Source: ZLKRG44 sp964555705 (GTDB taxonomy: Bacteria; Planctomycetota; Phycisphaerae; Phycisphaerales; SM1A02). Taken from it: a stretch of DNA of 6,650 nucleotides. The position numbers and the translations under genes are program-made. Under the pieces are notes generated by a model. That model was not told the origin of the DNA. It saw only the letters and a list, made by a program, of their open reading frames with translations, and made no database searches. The first letter of the stretch is position 1; each line of letters begins with the position of its first letter. Location: positions 1-6,650 of the forward strand of contig CAZKTN010000064.1 in assembly GCA_964555705.1 (NCBI GenBank). The letters are read 5' to 3'. This document shows, piece by piece, positions 1-5,959 of this stretch.

Positions 1-3
1 CCG

Positions 4-885
4 CTAGGGCAGGCCGTCGATCCACGCGAGCATTTCGGCCGCGGACCGCTGGCCGCGGAGCTGGGCCACCACGATGCCGCCTCGGAGCGCGTAGGTCATT
101 GGGATGGATGTCGTGCCGAGGTAGGTCTCTGCAAGCTTCGGCGAGCGGTCGACCTCAAGGTGCGTGGGAACAAACCGCGCGTCGGAGAGTCGGGCGATGA
201 CGGCGGCGTCGTTGACCGCATCCTTCTTGTACTGCTGGCACGGTGCGCAGCGGTCTGCCGTCACAAAGACGATGACCGTGCGTGTCGATCCTGCCTCGGC
301 GATCGCCCTATCAAGCGGCGGCGCGCCCGCGAGGATCGGAGGTAGGGGAGTGACCTCCCGCGCCACGATGAAGCCGGTCTTCGGGTCGTAGTCGTGCGGC
401 ACCGTGAGCCGGTCCATCCAGGCCTGCACCGCTGGGGGTGGCTTCGCTTGCGCACTCTGTGCGCCCTTGGTGGGTGGTGCACCCTTTGCGATGGCGGGTG
501 ACTCCTTCTGCGGCAAGCAGCCGGCCATGAGGAGAGCGGCGATGGCCGCCACGAGGGCGAGGCATGCGCTCGGCGTAGTCACGTTGGCAGACTTCGTGTG
601 GGCGCGGAACTTGAGCGCCGCGATCACGATGCACACGTTGAGCACGGAAGTGCCAAGCGCGCCGATGATCGACTCAACCTCGTCGTACTTCTCCGTATAG
701 ACAAAGAGGCAGAGGTTGGCGACCGCGAAGAGGCCCCACGCCGGTATCGACACGCCCTGCGCGCTGCGCCGATGCAGGATCGCCAGCAGCTGCAGCCCCG
801 ATGCGGCGGGAAAGATGACCGCAGGAACCCATCCGAGCACGGCAAACAGCCAGTCAGGCATCAGGTTGAGGGTCGTGAAGTCCAT
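4..885 (-). CDS. SemiSWEET-like PQ-loop domain fused to extracytoplasmic thioredoxin-like domain
   Basis: This 293-residue protein has two parts. Residues 13-94 form three hydrophobic helices resembling a SemiSWEET/PQ-loop unit: LQLLAILHRRSAQGVS at 31-46 is the loop motif (LQ where PQ is usual), then an aromatic second helix and a third ending at KFR. A fourth hydrophobic stretch (108-122) ends in MAGC (120-123), a plausible lipobox. A Pro/Ala/Gln-rich linker follows. Residues 195-292 look like a thioredoxin fold: strand VIVFV, active-site CAPC at 213-216, and the cis-proline loop SIP at 260-262. Expected topology places the thioredoxin in the periplasm, for disulfide exchange. The SemiSWEET role (small-solute or sugar transport) is family knowledge; the substrate here is unknown. 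The start ATG at 885 has GAAGGGA 8 nt upstream and overlaps the FUSC gene by 25 bp. An ATG at 861 overlaps that stop as TGATG but lacks a Shine-Dalgarno. It is the last gene of the pump operon. Confidence 0.82.
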   Translation of the reverse strand: MDFTTLNLMPDWLFAVLGWVPAVIFPAASGLQLLAILHRRSAQGVSIPAWGLFAVANLCLFVYTEKYDEVESIIGALGTSVLNVCIVIAALKFRAHTKSANVTTPSACLALVAAIAALLMAGCLPQKESPAIAKGAPPTKGAQSAQAKPPPAVQAWMDRLTVPHDYDPKTGFIVAREVTPLPPILAGAPPLDRAIAEAGSTRTVIVFVTADRCAPCQQYKKDAVNDAAVIARLSDARFVPTHLEVDRSPKLAETYLGTTSIPMTYALRGGIVVAQLRGQRSAAEMLAWIDGLP

Positions 886-1895
886 GGCCGCAATCCCTTC
901 AGGCAGAGTACGACGAGCAGAACGCCAAGGAGCACGCCCACCATGCGGTCGCGCGCCTCATGCAGGTTGGTGGTGGGACCCGATCCGCTGAGGAGCGCCA
1001 GGTAGAACGCGAGCGCAATCTGGAGCCCGAGGTACCCAAAGCGCTCCGGACCCGCGGCAATCCACGCCGCCGCAAAGGTCACCGGCGCGACCATCGTGAT
1101 CAGGCCGGCCACGGTGTCGAGCTCCGGCACGACGAACACGATGGCCGCCAGGGCAGCAACGCTCCCGACCACCGCGCCTCCAAGCCGCAGCCATCCGCGG
1201 TGTGCGGCTGCATCGATGTCGCCCGAGGCGATGAACAGCGCAGTGAACATGCAGGTGTGAATGCCGTACCAGTCAGTGAGCTCCCATGCGAAGTAGCCGA
1301 GCATGGTCGCCGCCGTGGCTCGCAGCGCGAAAGCGCTGCGCGTGCGTCCGTTTGGAGCCGTGTGCAGCGCTGCGGGCGCTGCCGGCTGTCGGGTGGGCCA
1401 CAGGATCACGGCGAATGCAGCGGAGGCGCATCCTGAGATCGACAGGGCAAATGCGACCTTGAGGAGCGCACGCGTGATGAGGTCGCCGTCGGCAGCCTGC
1501 GAGGCCGCCACCGCGATGCAAACAGTGAGGACCCCGAGCGTGCACAGCAGCATCCCCTTGACCGAAGCCTCCTTCATGAGCATGGACGCGTAGGTGATTG
1601 AGGCGAAGGCGATCACCCGAAACGCGGGCGCGTCTGCCGTGAGCGCCCACACGACAAGGGCGAGGCCCGCCGCAACGGGCGCAAGCACGGCGAAGAGCAG
1701 GCCTAGCCGGACCGTGCCCGCGGTTGACCTTCCGTAGGAGAACAGCACCACGTAGGCCGCGAGGTCCAGGCCTGGCAGGTCGAGCCACAGCACCGCCAGC
1801 ATCACGAGCGACACCACCACCGTCAGGCGGGCTGCCGTCCGCACGCGGTCGGGCGACGGCGCGAGCGATGCGGTGAACTCCCTCAGCATCATCAT
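861..1895 (-). CDS. Compact FUSC-superfamily inner-membrane exporter subunit (MdtO/AaeB type)
   Basis: This 344-residue protein is highly hydrophobic, with two similar membrane halves. Hydrophobic segments fall at about 23-52, 65-87, 93-131 and 145-166, then, after a short polar linker at 167-188, at about 190-225, 237-256, 263-303 and 318-333. The C-terminal EARDRMVGVLLGVLL (313-327) matches the recurrent Arg-then-GxxxG helix of FUSC proteins. FUSC proteins such as E. coli MdtO, AaeB and YccS are inner-membrane components of aromatic-acid or drug efflux working with HlyD-type adaptors, and the neighbour here is such an adaptor. It is about half the length of E. coli MdtO (about 680 residues): both membrane halves are present and the large soluble regions missing. 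A DUF2955-type FUSC-clan protein is an alternative label. The start is the first of three consecutive ATGs (1895, 1892, 1889), sharing one base with the adaptor's TGA (TGATG). No Shine-Dalgarno is visible, so translational coupling is likely. The substrate cannot be read from sequence. Confidence 0.82.
   Translation of the reverse strand: MMMLREFTASLAPSPDRVRTAARLTVVVSLVMLAVLWLDLPGLDLAAYVVLFSYGRSTAGTVRLGLLFAVLAPVAAGLALVVWALTADAPAFRVIAFASITYASMLMKEASVKGMLLCTLGVLTVCIAVAASQAADGDLITRALLKVAFALSISGCASAAFAVILWPTRQPAAPAALHTAPNGRTRSAFALRATAATMLGYFAWELTDWYGIHTCMFTALFIASGDIDAAAHRGWLRLGGAVVGSVAALAAIVFVVPELDTVAGLITMVAPVTFAAAWIAAGPERFGYLGLQIALAFYLALLSGSGPTTNLHEARDRMVGVLLGVLLVVLCLKGLRPWTSRPST
894..900 (-). 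promoter_or_regulatory. Shine-Dalgarno of the PQ-loop/thioredoxin gene
   Basis: On the minus strand GAAGGGA lies 8 nt before the ATG at 885, inside the 3' end of the FUSC gene. It favours the ATG at 885 over the in-frame ATG at 861. Confidence 0.55.
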
Positions 1896-2959
1896 CAGCC
1901 GGAGGGAAGCACGGTGACCTCGGCGCTCGCGCCCATGCGCAGCACCGCCGGGTCCGCATCCTCGATGCGCAGGCGCACCGGGAACCGCTGCGCCACACGC
2001 ACCCAGTCAATCTCCCGGCGCAGGTACGGCACGCCGCCTATCACTGCCTGGTCCGACGAGCGCACCGCGACCCCGATGGACTCGATGGTGGCCTGGAACA
2101 CGCGGTCGGGTGCCGTCATCACGCGCACCTCTGCCCGGTCACCAATGCGCATTCGCTCGAGCTCCCCCTCGCGGAAAGGCGCGTCAATCGCCCAGCTCCC
2201 GTCTTCGAGGACCCGGAAGAGTGAGACACCGGGCATGGTGTGCGTGCCCACAGACACGTCGAGCTCGACCACCGTGCCGTCGCAGGGCGCCCTCACCACG
2301 CAGAAGCTCCGCTCTAGCTCCGCGATCTGCAGCACAGTGAGGAGCCCCTTGCGCCGTGCCACAAGCGCCGGCTTCTCGCTGATGGCGTCTTCTGCCGACT
2401 TTGCCCTGGCCACTGCCGCCACGGTCAGTGCCTCCGCGGTCGCGACCGCGGTCTTCGCGATGTCGAGCTCCTGGTCAGTGGCGAATCCCCTCTGCTGGAG
2501 CGGATCCACGCGGCGGAGCGTGGCGCGGCGCTCCTCGAGCTGCGCGTTGGCTGCGGCTACGTCGGCCTGCGCAGCGGCCGCCGCGAGCCGCAACTGGGCA
2601 TCGCGCCGGTCCTCGATGGCGATCTGCGCATCGATGGCATCGATGGCCTCGCGCGCGTGGCGCACTGCCAGGTCGAAGGTGGAGGGATCGATCTCAAGGA
2701 GCACCTCACCCTCGCGCACACGCGAACCCTGCTCGACCTTCAACGACACGATCGGTCCCGCTACACGAGCGGCGATGCCCACCGTCTCCGCATGCACCCA
2801 GCCGTCATAGGACGTCGGTGACCGTTGCGCAACGCGCCACACGACGTTTGCCGACACAACGCCGGCCAGGATGAGCCCGATCGCGACGGAGGTCGCTGCC
2901 ACGGAACGAGCGGGCCGCCCCGCCGCAACGTCAGTCCGTTCCTTCGGTGCATGCTCCAT
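1895..2959 (-). CDS. HlyD/MdtN-family periplasmic membrane fusion protein
   Basis: This is the adaptor joining the inner-membrane FUSC protein to the outer-membrane channel. With the ATG at 2959 it has 354 residues, close to E. coli MdtN. A short Arg/Lys-containing cytoplasmic tail precedes one anchor helix (about 20-43). The first half of the lipoyl/biotinyl-like domain contains VAGPIVSLKVEQGSRVREGE (about 66-85). A long Ala/Glu/Arg-rich coiled-coil hairpin spans about 96-215. The second lipoyl half, VRAPCDGTVVELDVSVGTHT (about 222-241), is followed by the beta-barrel with the typical RFPVRLRI. I chose ATG 2959 because GAGGAG lies exactly 5 nt upstream. A GTG at 2965 would add two residues but lies within that Shine-Dalgarno. 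The Shine-Dalgarno overlaps the TGA of the small upstream gene and the 3' end overlaps the FUSC start, so expression is tightly coupled. It could also be called AaeA/EmrA-like; the neighbours favour MdtN. Confidence 0.92.
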   Translation of the reverse strand: MEHAPKERTDVAAGRPARSVAATSVAIGLILAGVVSANVVWRVAQRSPTSYDGWVHAETVGIAARVAGPIVSLKVEQGSRVREGEVLLEIDPSTFDLAVRHAREAIDAIDAQIAIEDRRDAQLRLAAAAAQADVAAANAQLEERRATLRRVDPLQQRGFATDQELDIAKTAVATAEALTVAAVARAKSAEDAISEKPALVARRKGLLTVLQIAELERSFCVVRAPCDGTVVELDVSVGTHTMPGVSLFRVLEDGSWAIDAPFREGELERMRIGDRAEVRVMTAPDRVFQATIESIGVAVRSSDQAVIGGVPYLRREIDWVRVAQRFPVRLRIEDADPAVLRMGASAEVTVLPSG

Positions 2960-2964
2960 CGTCA

Positions 2965-2970
2965 CTCCTC
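2965..2970 (-). promoter_or_regulatory. Shine-Dalgarno of the membrane fusion protein
   Basis: Minus-strand GAGGAG is followed by TGACG and then ATG at 2959. It is the strongest ribosome-binding site in the window. It overlaps the stop codon of the small YtcA-like gene and decides the adaptor start. Confidence 0.75.
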
Positions 2971-3166
2971 AACGAAGCGCGAGCCACGCGATGCAGGTGA
3001 ACAGCACGACTGAGGAGATGTACACCAGGATTGGCACGGGCATGCGCGGGTCGATCTTGCAGGCGCCGAGCACCGACCGCAGGATCACGGTGGCGCCGAG
3101 GCCGAGGACCATCGCCGGAAGCCATGCGGGGAAGTAGGCGCCGAAGAAGTCGTACGCGGCTAGCAT
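2969..3166 (-). CDS. YtcA/AaeX-type small inner-membrane protein of an efflux operon
   Basis: This 65-residue protein has two predicted membrane helices (about 12-31 and 44-63) joined by a short polar segment with Lys, Asp and Arg. The GAYFPAWLPAMVLGL stretch resembles the first helix of E. coli YtcA, encoded upstream of mdtNOP, and the overall size resembles AaeX (DUF1656), encoded upstream of aaeAB. Such proteins accompany FUSC pumps but have no firmly established role. YtcA itself has an N-terminal lipoprotein signal that is absent here. The start is effectively forced: an in-frame TAG lies at 3179-3181, no other start codon lies between it and ATG 3166, and the next Met is inside helix 1. 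No Shine-Dalgarno precedes the ATG, which fits a leaderless message. It heads the leftward operon; its TGA is embedded in the adaptor's ribosome-binding site. Confidence 0.78.
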   Translation of the reverse strand: MLAAYDFFGAYFPAWLPAMVLGLGATVILRSVLGACKIDPRMPVPILVYISSVVLFTCIAWLALR

Positions 3167-3182
3167 CGCGGCGAGATGCTAG
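3160..3182. promoter_or_regulatory. Inverted repeat with divergent start codons; candidate symmetric promoter/operator
   Basis: CTAGCATC (3160-3167) and GATGCTAG (3175-3182) are perfect 8-bp inverted arms around a 7-bp spacer. The ATG of the left operon (3166 to 3164, minus) and the ATG of the right operon (3176-3178, plus) each sit inside an arm, and both proteins begin ATG-CTA-G. Each arm reads TAGCAT toward the opposite gene, a four-of-six match to the -10 consensus TATAAT, ending 9 nt before that gene's ATG. Transcription would then start at or within a few bases of the ATG. No convincing -35 hexamer is seen on either side, so an activator or a non-standard promoter may be involved. Binding by a dimeric regulator is an inference; no regulator gene lies in the window. 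Confidence 0.45.
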
Positions 3183-4738
3183 ATGAGGGCGTGGCATGCT
3201 GCACTCGGGCTTCGGCGGCGTTGCTTGTGCTGGCCCTGCTGAGTGCGTGCGCATCCCGAGGTCCATTCGATGACCGCGGACCGCCGGCACCTGATGCGCC
3301 CTTCAGCGACCCTGCGCTCGAGCCGATCGAACGGACGCTTCGCGAGATGCAGTCGGCTCAATCGGGCCAGGCTTCCGCCGAGGCTGACGTGGCTGAATCG
3401 GATGCGCTGCCGTCAGTTCCCGATTCGCCGGCGATCGACCCGGAAAGGGCCTACACGCTGGCCGAGCTGATCGACGTGGCGCAGCGGCACAATCCCGCCA
3501 CGCGAGCGGTGTGGGAGCGGGCGCGGCAGGCTGCGCTCGCGATCGGGCTCGTCGACGGCGCCTACCAGCCAATGCTCGCGGCCTCGGTCACCGCGGGCTA
3601 CGAGCGGGCGGTGTTCCCGATTCCGACGCTGCCTCCGCTTATCAACGAGAACTACTTCACCAGCGATACGGCCGATGTGGTGCCTGGCCTGCAGCTGAAC
3701 TGGCTGCTGTACGACTTCGGGCGCCGCGAGGCTGCGGAGGATGCCGCCCGCAGCGGGGCGCTCGCCGCAAGCGCCAGCTTCAATGAGCAGCATCAGCGGG
3801 TTGCGCAGGCGGTGACCGACGCGTACCACGCGTACCTCACCTCGATCGACCGTGTGAAGACGATGAGGATCGCGGCGGCCGCGGCGAAGGCGCTCGAGGA
3901 CACCACGCGCGCCCGCCGCGAGAACGGGCTCGCGACAGAGACTCAGCTCCTCGCGGCAGTGCGTGGGCTTGCGCGCGCGCAGTTCGACGTCGAGGCAGCC
4001 ATCGCCATCGAGGAGATCGCCCGCATCGACCTGATCGAGGCCGTTGGACTCGCACCGAAAGATCGGCTGTTGGTGGCGCCAAGCGATGTGCCGCTTGAGT
4101 CGCGAGGGACGGCAGAGGAGATCGGGACCCTCGTCACCCGAGCGCTCGAGCGGCGCCCGGACATGGCTCGCGCCGTAGCCGAGTACCGGGCGCGACAGGC
4201 AGACGTCAGGCTAGCGCGCGCTGCATGGCTGCCCACCGTGAGCCTCAGCGCGAATGCCTCCATCCCGACCGTGAGCTTCGACGTGGAGAGCACAGGCTGG
4301 TACGAGGTGACCCAGCCGTGGTACGGCGCCATGGTTGGCATCTCAGTCCCGCTGCTCGACGGCGAGATCCGCGACACCAACCTCCAGATCGCGCTGCGTG
4401 GGCTTGGCGCTGCGAGTGCCGAGATCGCTGCCACGCGTGACCGCGCAACGCGCGACGTGTGGCGCGCGTACGCCACGCTCACCACCGCAATCCGCCAGCG
4501 CACGGTGGTGGCTGCGCTCCTGGCTGCCAGCCAGGCCAGCTTCGACCAGTCGATGCTCGCGTTCCAGAATGGGCTCGCGACCTTTACGGAGGTCGATGAG
4601 GCCAGAAGGGGGCTCGCGGATGCGCGACTGACGGACCACGAGTCCGCCGCGGCCGTTCGCATGGCCCTCTCGCGTCTGGCCCTAAGCACCGGAGAGCTCC
4701 TGCGGGATCGGCCTGCGTCGACTGCTGCAGGCGGGTGA
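3176..4738 (+). CDS. TolC/NodT/MdtP-family outer-membrane efflux lipoprotein
   Basis: This is the outer-membrane channel of a tripartite exporter, 520 residues from ATG 3176. Hydrophobic LLVLALLSAC ends at Cys25, a clear lipobox, as in NodT/MdtP-type channels. After a Pro/Asp-rich region come two OEP repeats. The first runs from YTLAELIDVAQRHNPATRAV (93-112) through LNWLLYDFGRR (174-184) to long Ala-rich helices. The second runs from LVTRALERRPDMARAVAEYR (319-338) through VGISVPLLDGE (387-397) to the C-terminal helices (to about 510). An in-frame TAG at 3161-3163 limits the start. ATG 3176 gives an acidic n-region (LDEG), unusual for a signal peptide. GTG 3191 gives a conventional one (ACCTRAS) but has GAGG only 2 nt upstream. 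I keep ATG 3176, with GTG 3191 a real alternative. The gene is divergent from the adaptor/FUSC operon, which lacks its own channel, and is coupled to the downstream glycosylase by TGATG. Confidence 0.93.
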   Translation: MLDEGVACCTRASAALLVLALLSACASRGPFDDRGPPAPDAPFSDPALEPIERTLREMQSAQSGQASAEADVAESDALPSVPDSPAIDPERAYTLAELIDVAQRHNPATRAVWERARQAALAIGLVDGAYQPMLAASVTAGYERAVFPIPTLPPLINENYFTSDTADVVPGLQLNWLLYDFGRREAAEDAARSGALAASASFNEQHQRVAQAVTDAYHAYLTSIDRVKTMRIAAAAAKALEDTTRARRENGLATETQLLAAVRGLARAQFDVEAAIAIEEIARIDLIEAVGLAPKDRLLVAPSDVPLESRGTAEEIGTLVTRALERRPDMARAVAEYRARQADVRLARAAWLPTVSLSANASIPTVSFDVESTGWYEVTQPWYGAMVGISVPLLDGEIRDTNLQIALRGLGAASAEIAATRDRATRDVWRAYATLTTAIRQRTVVAALLAASQASFDQSMLAFQNGLATFTEVDEARRGLADARLTDHESAAAVRMALSRLALSTGELLRDRPASTAAGG

Positions 4739-5958
4739 TGCCAGTGGTCGCACGCTCGGTGCACTCCCCCGATCGCGTACCGGCGGACTCGGCTCGTCGT
4801 CTTCTTGTCGCAGGCTGCGCGCTCAGCTCTGCACCATCGAGGGCGACGGGCAGCAGCGTGATCTCGCTCGTGCGTGCACTTGGGTTCGTGCAGGTCGACA
4901 GCATCAGCGCGGTGGAGCGGGCACATCACCTCATCATGCACGCAAGGCTCGACGGGTACGGGCCGCGGCACCTCGTCAGTCACGCGGAGGGATCCCGTGC
5001 GGTCTTCGAGCACTGGACGCATGATGCGAGCCTGATCCGTTCGGACTGGCTGCCGTGGTGGACGCACCGGTTCGAGCGCGATCGAACGCGCTTCCTCAAG
5101 AGCGCGTGGATGCGCCAGCGGCTTGGACAGAACTGGTCGCGGACTGTGCGGAGGGTGACTGACGCGATCGGCGCATCGGGTCCCATGAGCGTGCGCGACA
5201 TCCATGAGTTGATGCCCGCACGGCGCGCGCAGAGCGCGGGATGGTGGGAGTGGTCACCGTGCAAGGCGGCGCTCGAGTACCTGTGGAGAGTGGGAGAGGT
5301 GGCAGTCCACTCGCGGCGCGGGTTCGAGAAGGTCTACGACCTGGCGCACCGCGTGCATGGGCGCATGCCGGCAGCACCCTCCCGTGACGCGCACATCGAG
5401 TGGGCGTGCAGCGAGGCACTTGAGCGCTTAGGTGCCGCCACACCGCGCGAGATTGCAGGGTTCCTCGGTGCCGTCAGTCTGGCCGATGCGACGGCCTGGT
5501 GTGCGCGCGCTGCTGCCCAAGGCCAGATCGACGCCGTGCTTCTCGAGAGGCCCGGCCGGGCTGCGCGGCCGGGTTTCGCTGTCAACGGATGGAAGCAGCG
5601 CGCCGAGCGCGTGCGGGTTGACTCGACGCCGCGGCTGCTCTCGCCCTTCGATCCGCTGATCCGCGACCGCGCGCGCCTGCTCGAGCTCTTCGGGTTCGAC
5701 TACCGGTTTGAGGCTTACGTGCCTGCGCCAAAGCGCACGTACGGCTACTACACGATGCCGGTGCTTGTCGGCGAGAGGCTCGTGGGCAGGCTCGATATCA
5801 CGACGGACCGCGCCGCAGGAGTCCTTCGCGTCGATCGCGCATGGGAGGAAGATGGCGTATCGCGCACGCAGGCCATGCGGTTCGCGAAAGCAGCCGCCGA
5901 TCGGCTTGCATCGCAGCTCGCGGTGCGGCTCGACTGGCGGGCAGGCCGCCGATCCTGA
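4738..5958 (+). CDS. alkX: AlkX/YcaQ-family winged-helix DNA glycosylase
   Basis: This 406-residue protein (ATG 4738) is the same size as E. coli YcaQ (about 410). The family (HTH_42, AlkZ/AlkX) uses tandem winged helices to bind DNA. It excises alkylated purines, and AlkX unhooks interstrand crosslinks. Numbered from ATG 4738, GFVQVDSISAVERAHHLIMH (49-68) carries the catalytic Gln-hydrophobic-Asp motif as Q52-V53-D54, the AlkX form rather than the AlkZ Q-x-Q form. Other family landmarks are EHWTHDASLI (91-100), GWWEWSPCKAALEYLWRVGE (168-187) and the C-terminal SPFDPLIRDR (302-311) through FGFDYRFEAYVPAPKRTYGY (318-337) to GRLD. No disruption is seen. The ATG shares its A with the channel gene's TGA (TGATG); a GTG at 4735 would add one Met. 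Only a weak AGGCGG precedes it, so coupled translation with the efflux channel is likely. It acts in the cytoplasm on DNA. Confidence 0.93.
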   Translation: MPVVARSVHSPDRVPADSARRLLVAGCALSSAPSRATGSSVISLVRALGFVQVDSISAVERAHHLIMHARLDGYGPRHLVSHAEGSRAVFEHWTHDASLIRSDWLPWWTHRFERDRTRFLKSAWMRQRLGQNWSRTVRRVTDAIGASGPMSVRDIHELMPARRAQSAGWWEWSPCKAALEYLWRVGEVAVHSRRGFEKVYDLAHRVHGRMPAAPSRDAHIEWACSEALERLGAATPREIAGFLGAVSLADATAWCARAAAQGQIDAVLLERPGRAARPGFAVNGWKQRAERVRVDSTPRLLSPFDPLIRDRARLLELFGFDYRFEAYVPAPKRTYGYYTMPVLVGERLVGRLDITTDRAAGVLRVDRAWEEDGVSRTQAMRFAKAAADRLASQLAVRLDWRAGRRS

Positions 5959-5959
5959 C

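Noticed and set aside
1273..2010. A 245-codon minus-strand frame overlapping the FUSC gene in another phase.
   Set aside because: The Arg/Gly/Ala-rich low-complexity translation is out of phase with the well-supported FUSC frame; it is a shadow.
2611..2650. Short repeated CATCGATGGC units in the adaptor gene.
   Set aside because: They encode the Ala-Ile-Asp repetition of the coiled coil (AIDAIDAQIAI), which explains them.
1914..2810. A 298-codon open frame on the plus strand, antisense to the adaptor gene.
   Set aside because: The Ser/Thr/Arg/Ala-rich translation has no recognisable domain, and the adaptor on the other strand has clear lipoyl, coiled-coil and beta-barrel features.
3943..5205. 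A 420-codon open frame on the minus strand, antisense to the channel and glycosylase genes.
   Set aside because: It spans two well-recognised genes on the other strand. Its translation is rich in Arg, Ser and Ala with no family motif, typical of an antisense frame in GC-rich DNA.
5551..5573. Stem-loop with 8-bp GC arms (CCCGGCCG / CGGCCGGG), 7-nt loop, followed by TTT, considered as a terminator.
   Set aside because: It lies in the middle of the intact glycosylase frame and only three Ts follow, so it is most likely chance in GC-rich coding sequence.
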